Under the pieces are notes generated by a model that saw nothing but the letters and a program-made list of their open reading frames with translations, was not told where the DNA came from and made no database searches. Positions 1-7,612 of a DNA stretch of 14,727 nucleotides are shown here, piece after piece. Source of the stretch: Caldisericaceae bacterium (GTDB lineage: Bacteria > Caldisericota > Caldisericia > Caldisericales > Caldisericaceae); assembly GCA_021161495.1 (NCBI GenBank), contig JAGHAO010000005.1, positions 1 to 14,727 on the forward strand, given 5' to 3'. Made by a program: the position numbers and the translations under genes. Each line of letters begins with the position of its first letter. The stretch's first letter is position 1.

Positions 1-278
1 AAAGAATTTTGCCGTACGTGGATATTCTCCTGATTATGAGTGTTGAACCCGGTTTCTCGGGGCAGAGTTTCATTCCTTTTTCGCTTGAAAAAATAAAACG
101 TGCCGCAGACATAAGAGAAAAAGAAGGTTTTAACTTTCTTATATCGGTGGACGGGGGAGTGAACGAGAAAACGGCAAAATCCGTCCTTGATGCGGGAGCC
201 GATATCCTTGTTATGGGAAGTTTCTTTTTTAAGAACGACTTTACTTTCGTAAAAAATTTTATATCTTCTTTGCGATAA
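1..278 (+). CDS. rpe: Ribulose-phosphate 3-epimerase, C-terminal part (5' end outside window)
   Basis: This would interconvert D-ribulose 5-phosphate and D-xylulose 5-phosphate in the pentose phosphate pathway. The reading frame is open from the left edge (first full codon at base 3) to TAA at 276-278, about 91 residues, so only the C-terminal part of a roughly 215-residue TIM barrel is present. Visible family signatures are MSVEPGFSGQSFIP (the family's M-x-V-x-PGF-x-GQ-x-F loop), SVDGGVN (the Asp is a catalytic or metal residue in the family) and the closing phosphate-binding segment AGADILVMGS. A TTG at 9-11 is a possible but unlikely start, because coding similarity continues upstream of it. 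The gene ends at a strong terminator and converges with trxA. Identification is secure; the N-terminal part cannot be judged. Confidence 0.93.
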   Translation, partial: RILPYVDILLIMSVEPGFSGQSFIPFSLEKIKRAADIREKEGFNFLISVDGGVNEKTAKSVLDAGADILVMGSFFFKNDFTFVKNFISSLR

Positions 279-282
279 ATTA

Positions 283-309
283 AAAAGCCTCCGTTTTCAG
301 GAGGCTTTT
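283..309. terminator. Bidirectional rho-independent terminator between rpe and trxA
   Basis: A perfect 10-bp stem (aaaagcctcc, 283-292, with ggaggctttt, 300-309) closes a 7-nt loop. On the + strand the right arm ends in TTTT and a run of six T follows at 314-319. On the - strand the hairpin ends in TTTTT. It lies in the 39-nt gap between the convergent stop codons of rpe (278) and trxA (318), so it can end both transcripts. Confidence 0.9.
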
Positions 310-317
310 AACCTTTT

Positions 318-638
318 TTAGTTTGCCGTGAGGAACTTTTCGATTTTCGACAGAATCACTCTTTTGGGAACGGCACCCACAATTTGCTCTTCCAGTTTTC
401 CGTTTACAAACAAAAGCAAGCTCGGAATGCTCATTATACCGTATTGAATTGCAATGTTTTGATTGTCATCCACGTTTATGCGAACGACTTTGAGTTTTCC
501 CGCATATTCTTTGCCAAGTTCCTCGACAATCGGCTCAATCATTTTACAAGGCACGCACCAATCCGCCCAAAAATCCACGAGGACGGGAATCGGCGAGTCA
601 AGCACTTCTTGTTTGAAGTTATTTTCATTTACGTCCAT
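318..638 (-). CDS. trxA: Thioredoxin
   Basis: A cytoplasmic thiol-disulfide oxidoreductase of 106 aa, the usual length of a single-domain thioredoxin, with no signal peptide. The active site is WCVPCK with Cys28 and Cys31; the buried Asp of the fold is D22, and the cis-proline loop is MSIPS with P72. The usual WCGPC has Val in place of Gly here, which may shift the redox potential. The ATG at 638 has a GGAGG ribosome-binding site 4 nt upstream that sits directly after the stop codon of the TlpA-like gene, with 11 nt between the two genes, so the two are co-transcribed and probably translationally coupled. Reductase partners are not in the window. Confidence 0.95.
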   Translation of the reverse strand: MDVNENNFKQEVLDSPIPVLVDFWADWCVPCKMIEPIVEELGKEYAGKLKVVRINVDDNQNIAIQYGIMSIPSLLLFVNGKLEEQIVGAVPKRVILSKIEKFLTAN

Positions 639-649
639 ATTGCCTCCAT

Positions 650-1210
650 TTAGTTTTCCGCAAGTAATTCGGTAACCTCTTTGGTAAATGTTTCTTCCAT
701 ATTCGGATCATATCCCACGACTGTTTTTGCAATTCTTCCGTGCTTGTCGATAAAGAAGAATCTTGGAATTCCGCTAACGCCATATTCCTGCGCAACAGTC
801 CCGTTATCTCCCACCACCGTATAAGTTATTCCGTGTTCTTTTATGAATTTTGAAACCGCTTCACGCTTTGAGGGGTTATCAAGGTTAACTCCTATTACAA
901 CAAGCCCTTTGTCTTTGAATTTTTCATGTATGGATTCCACGTGCGGGATTGTCATTCTGCAAGGTCCGCACCAGGTCGCCCAAAAATCGAGTAAAACTAC
1001 TTTGCCTTTCAGATCGGAAAGGTGCATAACTTTGCCGTCCTGCGTTTGCCACGAAAAATCAGGGGCAACTTGCCTTTCCGGGTTTCCGCCGTTTGTGCCG
1101 CCATTTCCGTTATTATTCCCGTTGCTGTTCGAAGAGGGAGAGCCGCATCCTACAAAAACGGGAACAACAAGCAACGCTATTAAAATTACAATTAATATCT
1201 TTTTCTTCAT
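650..1210 (-). CDS. TlpA/ResA-type thiol-disulfide oxidoreductase lipoprotein
   Basis: An extracytoplasmic thioredoxin-fold protein of 186 aa. Residues 1-21 form a lipoprotein signal (KKK, hydrophobic stretch, FVGC lipobox with Cys22 as the lipidation site), followed by a Ser/Asn/Gly-rich linker to about residue 43. The AhpC/TSA/Redoxin-like domain carries WCGPCRM (Cys81, Cys84) and a cis-Pro loop SGIPR (P149). Such proteins reduce or exchange disulfides outside the membrane, for example in cytochrome c maturation or oxidative defence; no CcdA or cytochrome genes are here to choose between roles. An upstream GTG at 1216 would add two residues but abuts the AAGGAG motif with no spacing. The ATG at 1210 is 5 nt from AAGGAG and is preferred. 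First gene of a two-gene operon with trxA. Confidence 0.9.
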   Translation of the reverse strand: MKKKILIVILIALLVVPVFVGCGSPSSNSNGNNNGNGGTNGGNPERQVAPDFSWQTQDGKVMHLSDLKGKVVLLDFWATWCGPCRMTIPHVESIHEKFKDKGLVVIGVNLDNPSKREAVSKFIKEHGITYTVVGDNGTVAQEYGVSGIPRFFFIDKHGRIAKTVVGYDPNMEETFTKEVTELLAEN

Positions 1211-1244
1211 ATTCACTCCTTCCGCAAGTTAAAATTGTATATGA

Positions 1245-1273
1245 ATTATATCTATTAATCCTTATTCGGTCAA
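1245..1273 (-). promoter_or_regulatory. Sigma-70-type promoter for the tlpA-trxA pair
   Basis: On the - strand a -35 box TTGACC (1273-1268) is separated by exactly 17 nt from a perfect -10 box TATAAT (1250-1245). The predicted transcription start is near 1238, leaving a leader of about 28 nt that includes AAGGAG. The -35 box contains the TGA stop codon (1272-1270) of the transglutaminase gene, so the promoter sits at the very end of the long upstream operon. Confidence 0.85.
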
Positions 1274-3168
1274 GTAATTCCTTTTACTAATTTCTCTATT
1301 CTTTTTACAAGGTCCGCTTCTTTACGAGGGCTCGCCCTTCCAGAGAATCTTAATTCGTAATATAACATTATGGGCTCGTAAAGTTCCTCTAATTTTCCGT
1401 TTCTTTTCGCAAACTCGAGGAGAGTTTCTCCTTTCCCTTTCTTTTTGCCTATTTTTCTTTCAAGGATCCGTAAAATGGCCGTTTCTTTTTTCGTTTTTTC
1501 TTTGGCAAACAATAAGAAAAATAAAATAATGCACATTAAAACCACAATTACAACAGTTTTGTTTCTTTTAAATAACATTTTGAATTTCATAGTGCTTCTC
1601 ATAACAGAAACACTGATACTCGTAATTCCCGTTTTTATGCCGGTAAGCATCTGCATTTGCTTTGCACTATTGTATGTAATAACGTTTCTGTACCATGACA
1701 TTCTTATGCTGTCCAGTAACATTTCCACACGCGATAGCGACGGTGCGGACGAAGGGGGCGTGGGATCCACTCTCACCCAACCTTTTCCGGTAATATAAAC
1801 CTCCGCCCAGGTGTGTGCGTCTTTTGCTCTTACTATGAAATATTTTCCGTTCGGGTTGTATTCCCTCGTTGCAAATCCGGATACGAGCCTTGCGGGTATG
1901 CCGTTTATCCTTGCAAATAAAACAAATGCCGTTGCAAAGTGCTGACAATAACCCGTTTTTTTGTTTAATATGAAATCCTTAATGTCCGTTGCCGTGGGGT
2001 TTAACGAATATTTGTAATTTTTTTTCAAAAAGTTCGCTATGTTTCTTGCCTTTTGCTCCGCGCTTTTTCCGTTTCTTGCGGATTCTTCGGCTATTTTCCC
2101 GAATTCCGCGGGAAGTTTCGGAACCTGAAGATACTTACTTTTGTCTTTTTTGCCGAGCGGTTCCTTTATTAATACGTCGCTTTTTCCGCCTATGCTACTG
2201 AAAGCATCGTACCTTATTGTTTTGTAATATGTTTGATCCGTTAAAAAATCGCCGAATTCGTTTCTTTTCAGATAAAGAAATTCTCCGCGAACTCCTACGA
2301 ATTTCTCCGGTCCGAAAAGAACATCGGTTCCGTTGGGCTCTAAAAATATCGTACTTTTAACCATCCCGGAAGTTAACTTGAAATCGTTGTTGCTATCGTA
2401 AGGAAATATCTTGGATACATTTTTCGTTTTTACCCATTTCATTCCGTTAAAATAGGCGTAATGCATTCCGGAAAGATAGAGCGGCGGATAAATGTTGCTA
2501 TCTTTGACTTCCACTCGCATTACGACCCTGCTATCGAGTTTTACGGCACCTTTTTCTATCACCACGTCCGTGCTGAACCCGCTTTGCGTTTGAGGGCTCA
2601 GTTTTATTCCGTGAAAATAGCCCAGAGACAATCTCGGAAACGAAAAGAAAAGCATAAACGAAAAGATCATTGAGATTAACGAAAAAATCAACACTTTTCT
2701 GTAAAATATCTTCGGCACTTTGATTTCGTCGGATCTAATTCCCGCAAAAGAAAGCATAAGCGTCCCGGAAACGAGAAACGCAAAGAGGAATATGCCGAAG
2801 ACCAATGAGATTGTCGAAACCGAGGAGAGCAATATCAGAAGAACTCCCACGAGAAAAATTTCGTAATAGTCTTTTTCTTTGCAAGGCAAAATTTGTTTTA
2901 TGATTAGTATGATAATAAGAAGGTTGGAAAGAGCATAAAAAAGATTTGTCCCGGAAACAACGGAGAAAACAAAATATAATAGAGGAAAAGCCTCCGTTAA
3001 CTTTCTGAGTAAGCCTTTTTCCAAAGCAAATCCGTATTTTCTCTTTACAAACGGAATGAGAATTATTAACGGCACGAACATTAAAAATTTGTAATCCGAT
3101 GCGGATATGAACAGTATGGACGTCAACGTAAACAGAATCGAAAATTTTATCTTGGTATTTTTAATCAT
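1270..3168 (-). CDS. Membrane transglutaminase-like protein (TgpA/DUF3488 type)
   Basis: A 632-aa membrane protein. Residues 1-185 hold several hydrophobic helices (about six or more membrane segments), followed by an extracytoplasmic region, a transglutaminase-like core at about 370-475, one more membrane helix at about 535-560 and a charged cytoplasmic tail resembling DUF4129. The papain-like triad is intact: Cys408 in GYCQHFA, His452 in DAHTWAEVY and Asp468 in RVDPTPP. The family may crosslink or cleave peptides at the cell surface, but substrates are mostly unknown. It overlaps the DUF58 gene by 8 nt and ends the eight-gene run. Its stop codon lies inside the -35 box of the next promoter. 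No strong Shine-Dalgarno precedes the ATG (only GAGAC), which suggests coupling to translation of the DUF58 gene. Confidence 0.9.
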   Translation of the reverse strand: MIKNTKIKFSILFTLTSILFISASDYKFLMFVPLIILIPFVKRKYGFALEKGLLRKLTEAFPLLYFVFSVVSGTNLFYALSNLLIIILIIKQILPCKEKDYYEIFLVGVLLILLSSVSTISLVFGIFLFAFLVSGTLMLSFAGIRSDEIKVPKIFYRKVLIFSLISMIFSFMLFFSFPRLSLGYFHGIKLSPQTQSGFSTDVVIEKGAVKLDSRVVMRVEVKDSNIYPPLYLSGMHYAYFNGMKWVKTKNVSKIFPYDSNNDFKLTSGMVKSTIFLEPNGTDVLFGPEKFVGVRGEFLYLKRNEFGDFLTDQTYYKTIRYDAFSSIGGKSDVLIKEPLGKKDKSKYLQVPKLPAEFGKIAEESARNGKSAEQKARNIANFLKKNYKYSLNPTATDIKDFILNKKTGYCQHFATAFVLFARINGIPARLVSGFATREYNPNGKYFIVRAKDAHTWAEVYITGKGWVRVDPTPPSSAPSLSRVEMLLDSIRMSWYRNVITYNSAKQMQMLTGIKTGITSISVSVMRSTMKFKMLFKRNKTVVIVVLMCIILFFLLFAKEKTKKETAILRILERKIGKKKGKGETLLEFAKRNGKLEELYEPIMLYYELRFSGRASPRKEADLVKRIEKLVKGIT

Positions 3169-4144
3169 ATGTTATGTCTCCGTATGTGATTGCTCCCCGG
3201 GGGACGGGCAAGGGAGTTGTGTCTGTCATTTTAACCGTTGCGAGAATTTCGAATATTTTTCTGTAACGTTCTTTATCCGACGAAGCTTTTATTTTGTCGT
3301 TGTTAATACGGAAAGAAAGTTTTGTTTGGCACAGGAAACACTTATAGACAAGAGACGTTATTTTTACAACGGCATCTTCGAATTCGTCTTCGTTTTTATA
3401 CAGATAAGAAGATGTGTCCATAAACACATCGAGTTTTTCTTTCTCTCCGCTTGTTTCAATCACCATAGGTTCGTTCGCTTTGGCGGTGAGTTTCCAATTA
3501 ATTCGTCTGCTATCTTCCCCTTCTATGTATTTCCTTACCGAGTGGAATTCTTCACCGTATCCCTTTTTTCTTTTAGCAATACTTTCGTTATTCCCTTCTA
3601 ATCTATTGATTGAAACGGATTTTATCTCGGGAAATACCGTTATCGATTCGTTTAATTCTATTTTTTTCTTTCTCTCGAAAAAACCGAACGGGAAATCGGA
3701 TGTTATTTTTATACCCGGTATTTTGTAAATACCCCTCCTTTCGAAAATTTTCGAAAACCTCAAAGCAAATATGTCTGATAGCAAGTCTACTTGAAACGTA
3801 TAACCGAACAATTCTGTTTTAAGCCTGAATTTCGGAGAAGGAGAGTTGTTTTTTATCAGCAGGTAGCCTGCGGACTGCTTTTTGGCAAAAACGAATTCTT
3901 GCAATTTTATTTCGGCACTTATGTTCCTTAGGTTTGAGAAGGATAAAAACCCGGAAATCAGGATAAAAGAGAGAATAGTGCTAAAAGTCAAATAAACGAG
4001 ATTATTCCCGGAGTTTACGGCAATCGCTCCTATAAATATTACAAAAAGAAGAAAGAAAATCCCCCGGCTTTTAATAGACGTATTCCCCGACTTACAGGGG
4101 AACTCGAGTATCCGCAAGGATTTGTTCGATGATCTCTTTGGCAA
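3161..4144 (-). CDS. DUF58 domain protein
   Basis: A 327-aa protein with two adjacent N-terminal membrane helices (about 29-46 and 50-69) and a long non-membrane region carrying the DUF58 signature RKYIEGEDSRRINWKLTAK at about 204-222, followed by a von Willebrand A-like strand LDVFMDTSS without a full MIDAS motif. DUF58 proteins are almost always encoded next to a MoxR ATPase, often with a transglutaminase, as here, and are thought to be clients or partners of the ATPase. The annotated start is a TTG at 4144 that overlaps the MoxR gene by 53 nt. GGGAGG lies 11 nt upstream, which is long. Another TTG at 4117 is possible, and there is no ATG before the first helix, so the start is uncertain. 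The family call is firm; the molecular function is unknown. Confidence 0.88.
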   Translation of the reverse strand: MPKRSSNKSLRILEFPCKSGNTSIKSRGIFFLLFVIFIGAIAVNSGNNLVYLTFSTILSFILISGFLSFSNLRNISAEIKLQEFVFAKKQSAGYLLIKNNSPSPKFRLKTELFGYTFQVDLLSDIFALRFSKIFERRGIYKIPGIKITSDFPFGFFERKKKIELNESITVFPEIKSVSINRLEGNNESIAKRKKGYGEEFHSVRKYIEGEDSRRINWKLTAKANEPMVIETSGEKEKLDVFMDTSSYLYKNEDEFEDAVVKITSLVYKCFLCQTKLSFRINNDKIKASSDKERYRKIFEILATVKMTDTTPLPVPRGAITYGDITYD

Positions 4145-5012
4145 ATTTGTCTTCGCCTCCCTTAATGATTATCCTGTGCTGAATTACAAAAGGCACTATT
4201 TCTTTTACGTCGTCCGGGATAACGTAATCTCTTCCCTCGATAAAAGCCTTTGCTTTGGAGGCGTTAAGCAGGTCCAGCGTTCCGCGGGTGCTCAGCCCGA
4301 GTGTTATGAATTTGTTGTCTCTCGTGTTTTTTGCGATTGATAGTATATAGTTGAGAATGGACTTATCGACAAATACGTTTTTGACTTTTTCCTTTATTGC
4401 AACTATCTGTTCCCGTGTTACCACCTCTTTCAGTTTTGCCGCAGGATGCTTTTCATTCTTTTCCAAAATTTCGATTTCGGCTTCTTCGTCGGGATAACCC
4501 ATACTTGCGGAAAGCATAAACCTGTCCAATTCGTTTTCAGGTAACGGATACGTGCCCGCAAATTCCAACGGGTTTTCAGTGGCAATCACATAAAACGGTT
4601 CCGGAAGTTTATACGTTATGCCGTTTGTTGTTACATTACCTTCGTTCATTGCCTCCAAAAGTGCGGATTGCGATTTCGGAGAAGCCCTGTTTATTTCGTC
4701 TGCGAGAACAATATTTGCAAAAATCGGCCCTTTCCTGAATTCGAATTGCTCGGTTTCTTTATTGTAAATCGTAATGCCTATTATGTCTGACGGTAATATG
4801 TCGGAAGTGAATTGAATTCTCTTAAACTCCGCATGAACAGAGCGAGCTATTGCCTCGGCAAGGGTGGATTTACCGATGCCGGGAATATCTCTGAATATTA
4901 TATGGCCGCCTCCGATTAAGGGTATTAACGCTAATTTTATAATTTCTCTCTTGCCTTTTATGGCTTTTTCAACGTTATCTATGATTGTGTCGATTAGTTT
5001 TTTGTCTTCCAT
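4092..5012 (-). CDS. MoxR-family AAA+ ATPase
   Basis: A 306-aa cytoplasmic AAA+ ATPase of the MoxR (AAA_3) family, chaperone-like enzymes that help assemble or activate partner proteins. It has Walker A PGIGKST (G45-T50), Walker B VLADEIN (D105, E106), sensor 1 in ATENP (N147) and an arginine in the ENELDRF motif (R164), then a C-terminal lid domain with STRG. Length and motifs are normal for the family. The ATG at 5012 is preceded by AAGGAAAGG at 5 nt. It overlaps the end of the DHH/CBS/nucleotidyltransferase gene by 19 nt and is followed by DUF58 and transglutaminase genes, the classic MoxR neighbourhood. Likely clients are the DUF58 and transglutaminase products at the membrane (inference). 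Confidence 0.93.
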   Translation of the reverse strand: MEDKKLIDTIIDNVEKAIKGKREIIKLALIPLIGGGHIIFRDIPGIGKSTLAEAIARSVHAEFKRIQFTSDILPSDIIGITIYNKETEQFEFRKGPIFANIVLADEINRASPKSQSALLEAMNEGNVTTNGITYKLPEPFYVIATENPLEFAGTYPLPENELDRFMLSASMGYPDEEAEIEILEKNEKHPAAKLKEVVTREQIVAIKEKVKNVFVDKSILNYILSIAKNTRDNKFITLGLSTRGTLDLLNASKAKAFIEGRDYVIPDDVKEIVPFVIQHRIIIKGGEDKFAKEIIEQILADTRVPL

Positions 5013-7612
5013 TCGAACCTTTCCTTATTTTGCAAAACATAATCCAATTCGTCTTTTTTGGTTTTAATCTTCCCTTTCAATTTTAATATTATAAGTTCTT
5101 TCAGTATTTCTCCAAATTGCTTACCTTCTTTGAGACCTAACGCTTTCAAATCTTTTCCCGTGATTTCGGGTTTCAATTTGTCGGGATTTTCGAGGTACTC
5201 CATTAATTCTTCTTTGTGTTTTTTGTCTTTGAAAAGTAAAAGCACTGCTGCGGATATTTCTTTCGGCATTTTTATAAGTTCCAATACATTTTCTTCTTTT
5301 ATCTTTTTTTGCCTTCTGATTTGCCTTATGATCCTTAGTCCGTTTGTAATTTCTTTTATCGTTTTCTTCTTTACGGAAAAACCTGATAGTATCCTCTCGA
5401 TTTCTTCTTTTTTCTTTCCGTACAGCAATATGAAGAGGTTTATTTTCAGGCGTGAGAGTCCGTATTTTGAAACAATTGTTTCTTCCTCTTCAAGCGCTTC
5501 TTTTTTGATTTTCGAGAGTCTTTTTATTCCGAAAAATTCTTTTAGCACGCCTCTTTTTTCCATTAAATTTATCGCCTTTTTCGAATAAGTCTCGGAGAAC
5601 AGTTCGAAAAGTTCCTGCGTTATCCTTTGAGATTTTGTATTCCTGAGCGCCCCTAATTCAACTGCTTTTTTAAATAGGTGTTCCGTGTCTTCCGAAAGTT
5701 TGAATCCTAATTTTGCCTCGTATTTGATCGCCCGGAGGAGTCTTGACGGGTCTTCCAAAAAAGACAGTGGGTACAAAACCCTTATTGTTTTTTCGGACAG
5801 GTCCTTAAGCCCGTTGAATAAGTCGATTAACCTTCCGAAATCATAGGGCATTATGGATATTGCCATTGCATTTACAGTGAAATCCCTTCTCGAAAGATCC
5901 TCTTTCAGGGTAGCATTCTCTACGTTAGGCAAGATGGAATTTTTATTATACCATTCTCTTCTTGCCGTTACGAAATCGAATTCATACCCTTCATACGAAA
6001 AATGTATCGTTCCGAAATCCTTGTGAATTGTGACCTTTGTTTTCAAAGCATCGGAAAGCATATTTCCGAATTCCGTTGCATCCTTACTCAAAACAAAATC
6101 GAAGTCAAGGCTTCGGATTCCCAGAAAAAGGTCTCTGACCGAACCACCCACGAGATATATTTGCTGATTGTTCTTTGCGGAGAGCTTTCCGAACAGTTCG
6201 AGCAAATAGTAAACCTTTTCGGGCAATCTGCTTTTCATAAGCATCTTGACTTCGGCAGGGAACGGAGACGCGCTTTTCATTTCAAAACCTTTGCCGGAAA
6301 ACATTTTTCTTTCCATATACAATGCTTTTATCAAGTCACTTCTCGAAATTATTCCGATAACTTTTCCGTTTTTTGCGACAAGGACCCTGCCTACATCATT
6401 TTCAGCCATTATTTCTTCGATTTTTTCCAGAGTTGTTTCCGGTTTTACTTTTACGATTTTGGGTGTGAGGTATTGTTTTACCGGACGGTTTCTTTTTTCC
6501 GCAAGCATTATTTTTTCAATATCCCGTTTCGAAATAATACCTGTGATTCGGCCTTTTTCATCCACCGGGAGACCGGAATACCCGAATTGCACCATAATTT
6601 TGTATGCTTCCTTTATTCCTGTTTTCGCATCTATCGTTTTAACCGGAGAACTCATTATGTCCGCGGCCGTAAGTTTACCGAAGTTTATTTCGGATATCCT
6701 TTTTTCCAAAAGGCTTTGGATTTTGTCCGGATCCCCTTCTTCCAATATGGCGGTTGCGGCCGTTATATGCCCTCCACCTCCGAACGGAAGCAGAATTTCT
6801 TTTACATTATACACGGGCGAGTTGCTTCTTCCTATGATAAAAACACCTTCTTTGTTTTTCACAATGACAAATATTAAATCGGAGTTTACCATTTCTCTGA
6901 GCCTGTGAGTTACTACGGAAATTCCCTGAACGTACTTTTTTGTTTCCGCTCTTGCAAAGGCAACCTTGACACCGTTTATTTCTTTTTCCGTAATGCCGGA
7001 AAGCAAATTTTTGAGCAAGGTAAGTTGTGTCCTGTTGAGAAACGGTGAAACAAAGCTTCGGATAATTTTCATATTTATTCCAAAAGAGGAAAGGAAGGAA
7101 ATTGCTTCAAAATCTTCGCAAGACACGGACGGAAACATAAAAGAACCGGTGTCCTCGTAAATGCCTAATGCGAGAAGAGTTGCTTCCATAGGAGAGAGAA
7201 TTATCTTTTTCTTTTTCAATAAGTTCACTAAAATCGTTGTGTTTGCCCCTACATTTCGGGAAACGATTTTTGCGTTTTTGATATCTCTGGGCGAAGGGGG
7301 GTGATGGTCGAAAACTATTATTTCGACATCTTTTCTCTTTAAAAATTCTCTCCCTTCCCCTACTCTTTGCGGAATTTTGGTATCCACAATTATTACTCTT
7401 TTAATTTCGACTCTGATCTTTCTCGGAATCTCTTTAACCTTTACAAGTTTTAACATATCTCCGAATATCTCTGACATTTTGCGGGCTTCTTCGTCCATAG
7501 AACCCGGATCGATAAGAAAAGAGCCGGGATACAATTTCCCGGCCGCATACATTGAACTTATTGCATCGAGATCCGCTCCCGCATGCGTAAGAATTACCGT
7601 GTTCTTATTCAT
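4994..7612 (-). CDS. DHH phosphoesterase-CBS pair-class II tRNA nucleotidyltransferase fusion
   Basis: An 872-aa three-part protein. Residues 1-310 are a DHH/DHHA1 phosphoesterase with H-x-G-x-D-x-D-A near 10-17, DTK near 77, DHH at 102-104, the fourth Asp in YEDTGS near 154 and GGGGH at 278-282. Residues 316-432 hold two CBS repeats, usual sensors of adenylates. From about 465 there is a class II nucleotidyltransferase head: GGSVRD (489-494), the metal pair D503/D505, RRDFTVNAM (575-583) and the nucleotide-selecting EDxxR motif (E620, D621, R624), followed by an RNA-binding helical tail. This part adds C and/or A to tRNA 3' ends. Similar fusions are known in Thermotoga and other bacteria. 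Whether it adds CC, A or CCA cannot be told from sequence alone; the loop before motif B resembles the E-x-Y-x(5)-LP-x-V form. The gene overlaps its neighbours by 8 nt (upstream) and 19 nt (downstream). Confidence 0.92.
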   Translation of the reverse strand: MNKNTVILTHAGADLDAISSMYAAGKLYPGSFLIDPGSMDEEARKMSEIFGDMLKLVKVKEIPRKIRVEIKRVIIVDTKIPQRVGEGREFLKRKDVEIIVFDHHPPSPRDIKNAKIVSRNVGANTTILVNLLKKKKIILSPMEATLLALGIYEDTGSFMFPSVSCEDFEAISFLSSFGINMKIIRSFVSPFLNRTQLTLLKNLLSGITEKEINGVKVAFARAETKKYVQGISVVTHRLREMVNSDLIFVIVKNKEGVFIIGRSNSPVYNVKEILLPFGGGGHITAATAILEEGDPDKIQSLLEKRISEINFGKLTAADIMSSPVKTIDAKTGIKEAYKIMVQFGYSGLPVDEKGRITGIISKRDIEKIMLAEKRNRPVKQYLTPKIVKVKPETTLEKIEEIMAENDVGRVLVAKNGKVIGIISRSDLIKALYMERKMFSGKGFEMKSASPFPAEVKMLMKSRLPEKVYYLLELFGKLSAKNNQQIYLVGGSVRDLFLGIRSLDFDFVLSKDATEFGNMLSDALKTKVTIHKDFGTIHFSYEGYEFDFVTARREWYNKNSILPNVENATLKEDLSRRDFTVNAMAISIMPYDFGRLIDLFNGLKDLSEKTIRVLYPLSFLEDPSRLLRAIKYEAKLGFKLSEDTEHLFKKAVELGALRNTKSQRITQELFELFSETYSKKAINLMEKRGVLKEFFGIKRLSKIKKEALEEEETIVSKYGLSRLKINLFILLYGKKKEEIERILSGFSVKKKTIKEITNGLRIIRQIRRQKKIKEENVLELIKMPKEISAAVLLLFKDKKHKEELMEYLENPDKLKPEITGKDLKALGLKEGKQFGEILKELIILKLKGKIKTKKDELDYVLQNKERFEWKTKN

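Noticed and set aside
1211..1216. GTG start two codons upstream for the TlpA-like lipoprotein
   Set aside because: AAGGAG touches this GTG with no spacing; the ATG at 1210 has proper spacing and a normal lipoprotein signal (MKKK).
6002..6877. Long + strand open frame (291 codons) opposite the DHH-CBS-nucleotidyltransferase gene
   Set aside because: It lies wholly antisense to a gene with full catalytic motifs, has no ribosome-binding site, and its protein is rich in Phe, Ser, Cys and His with no recognisable motif.
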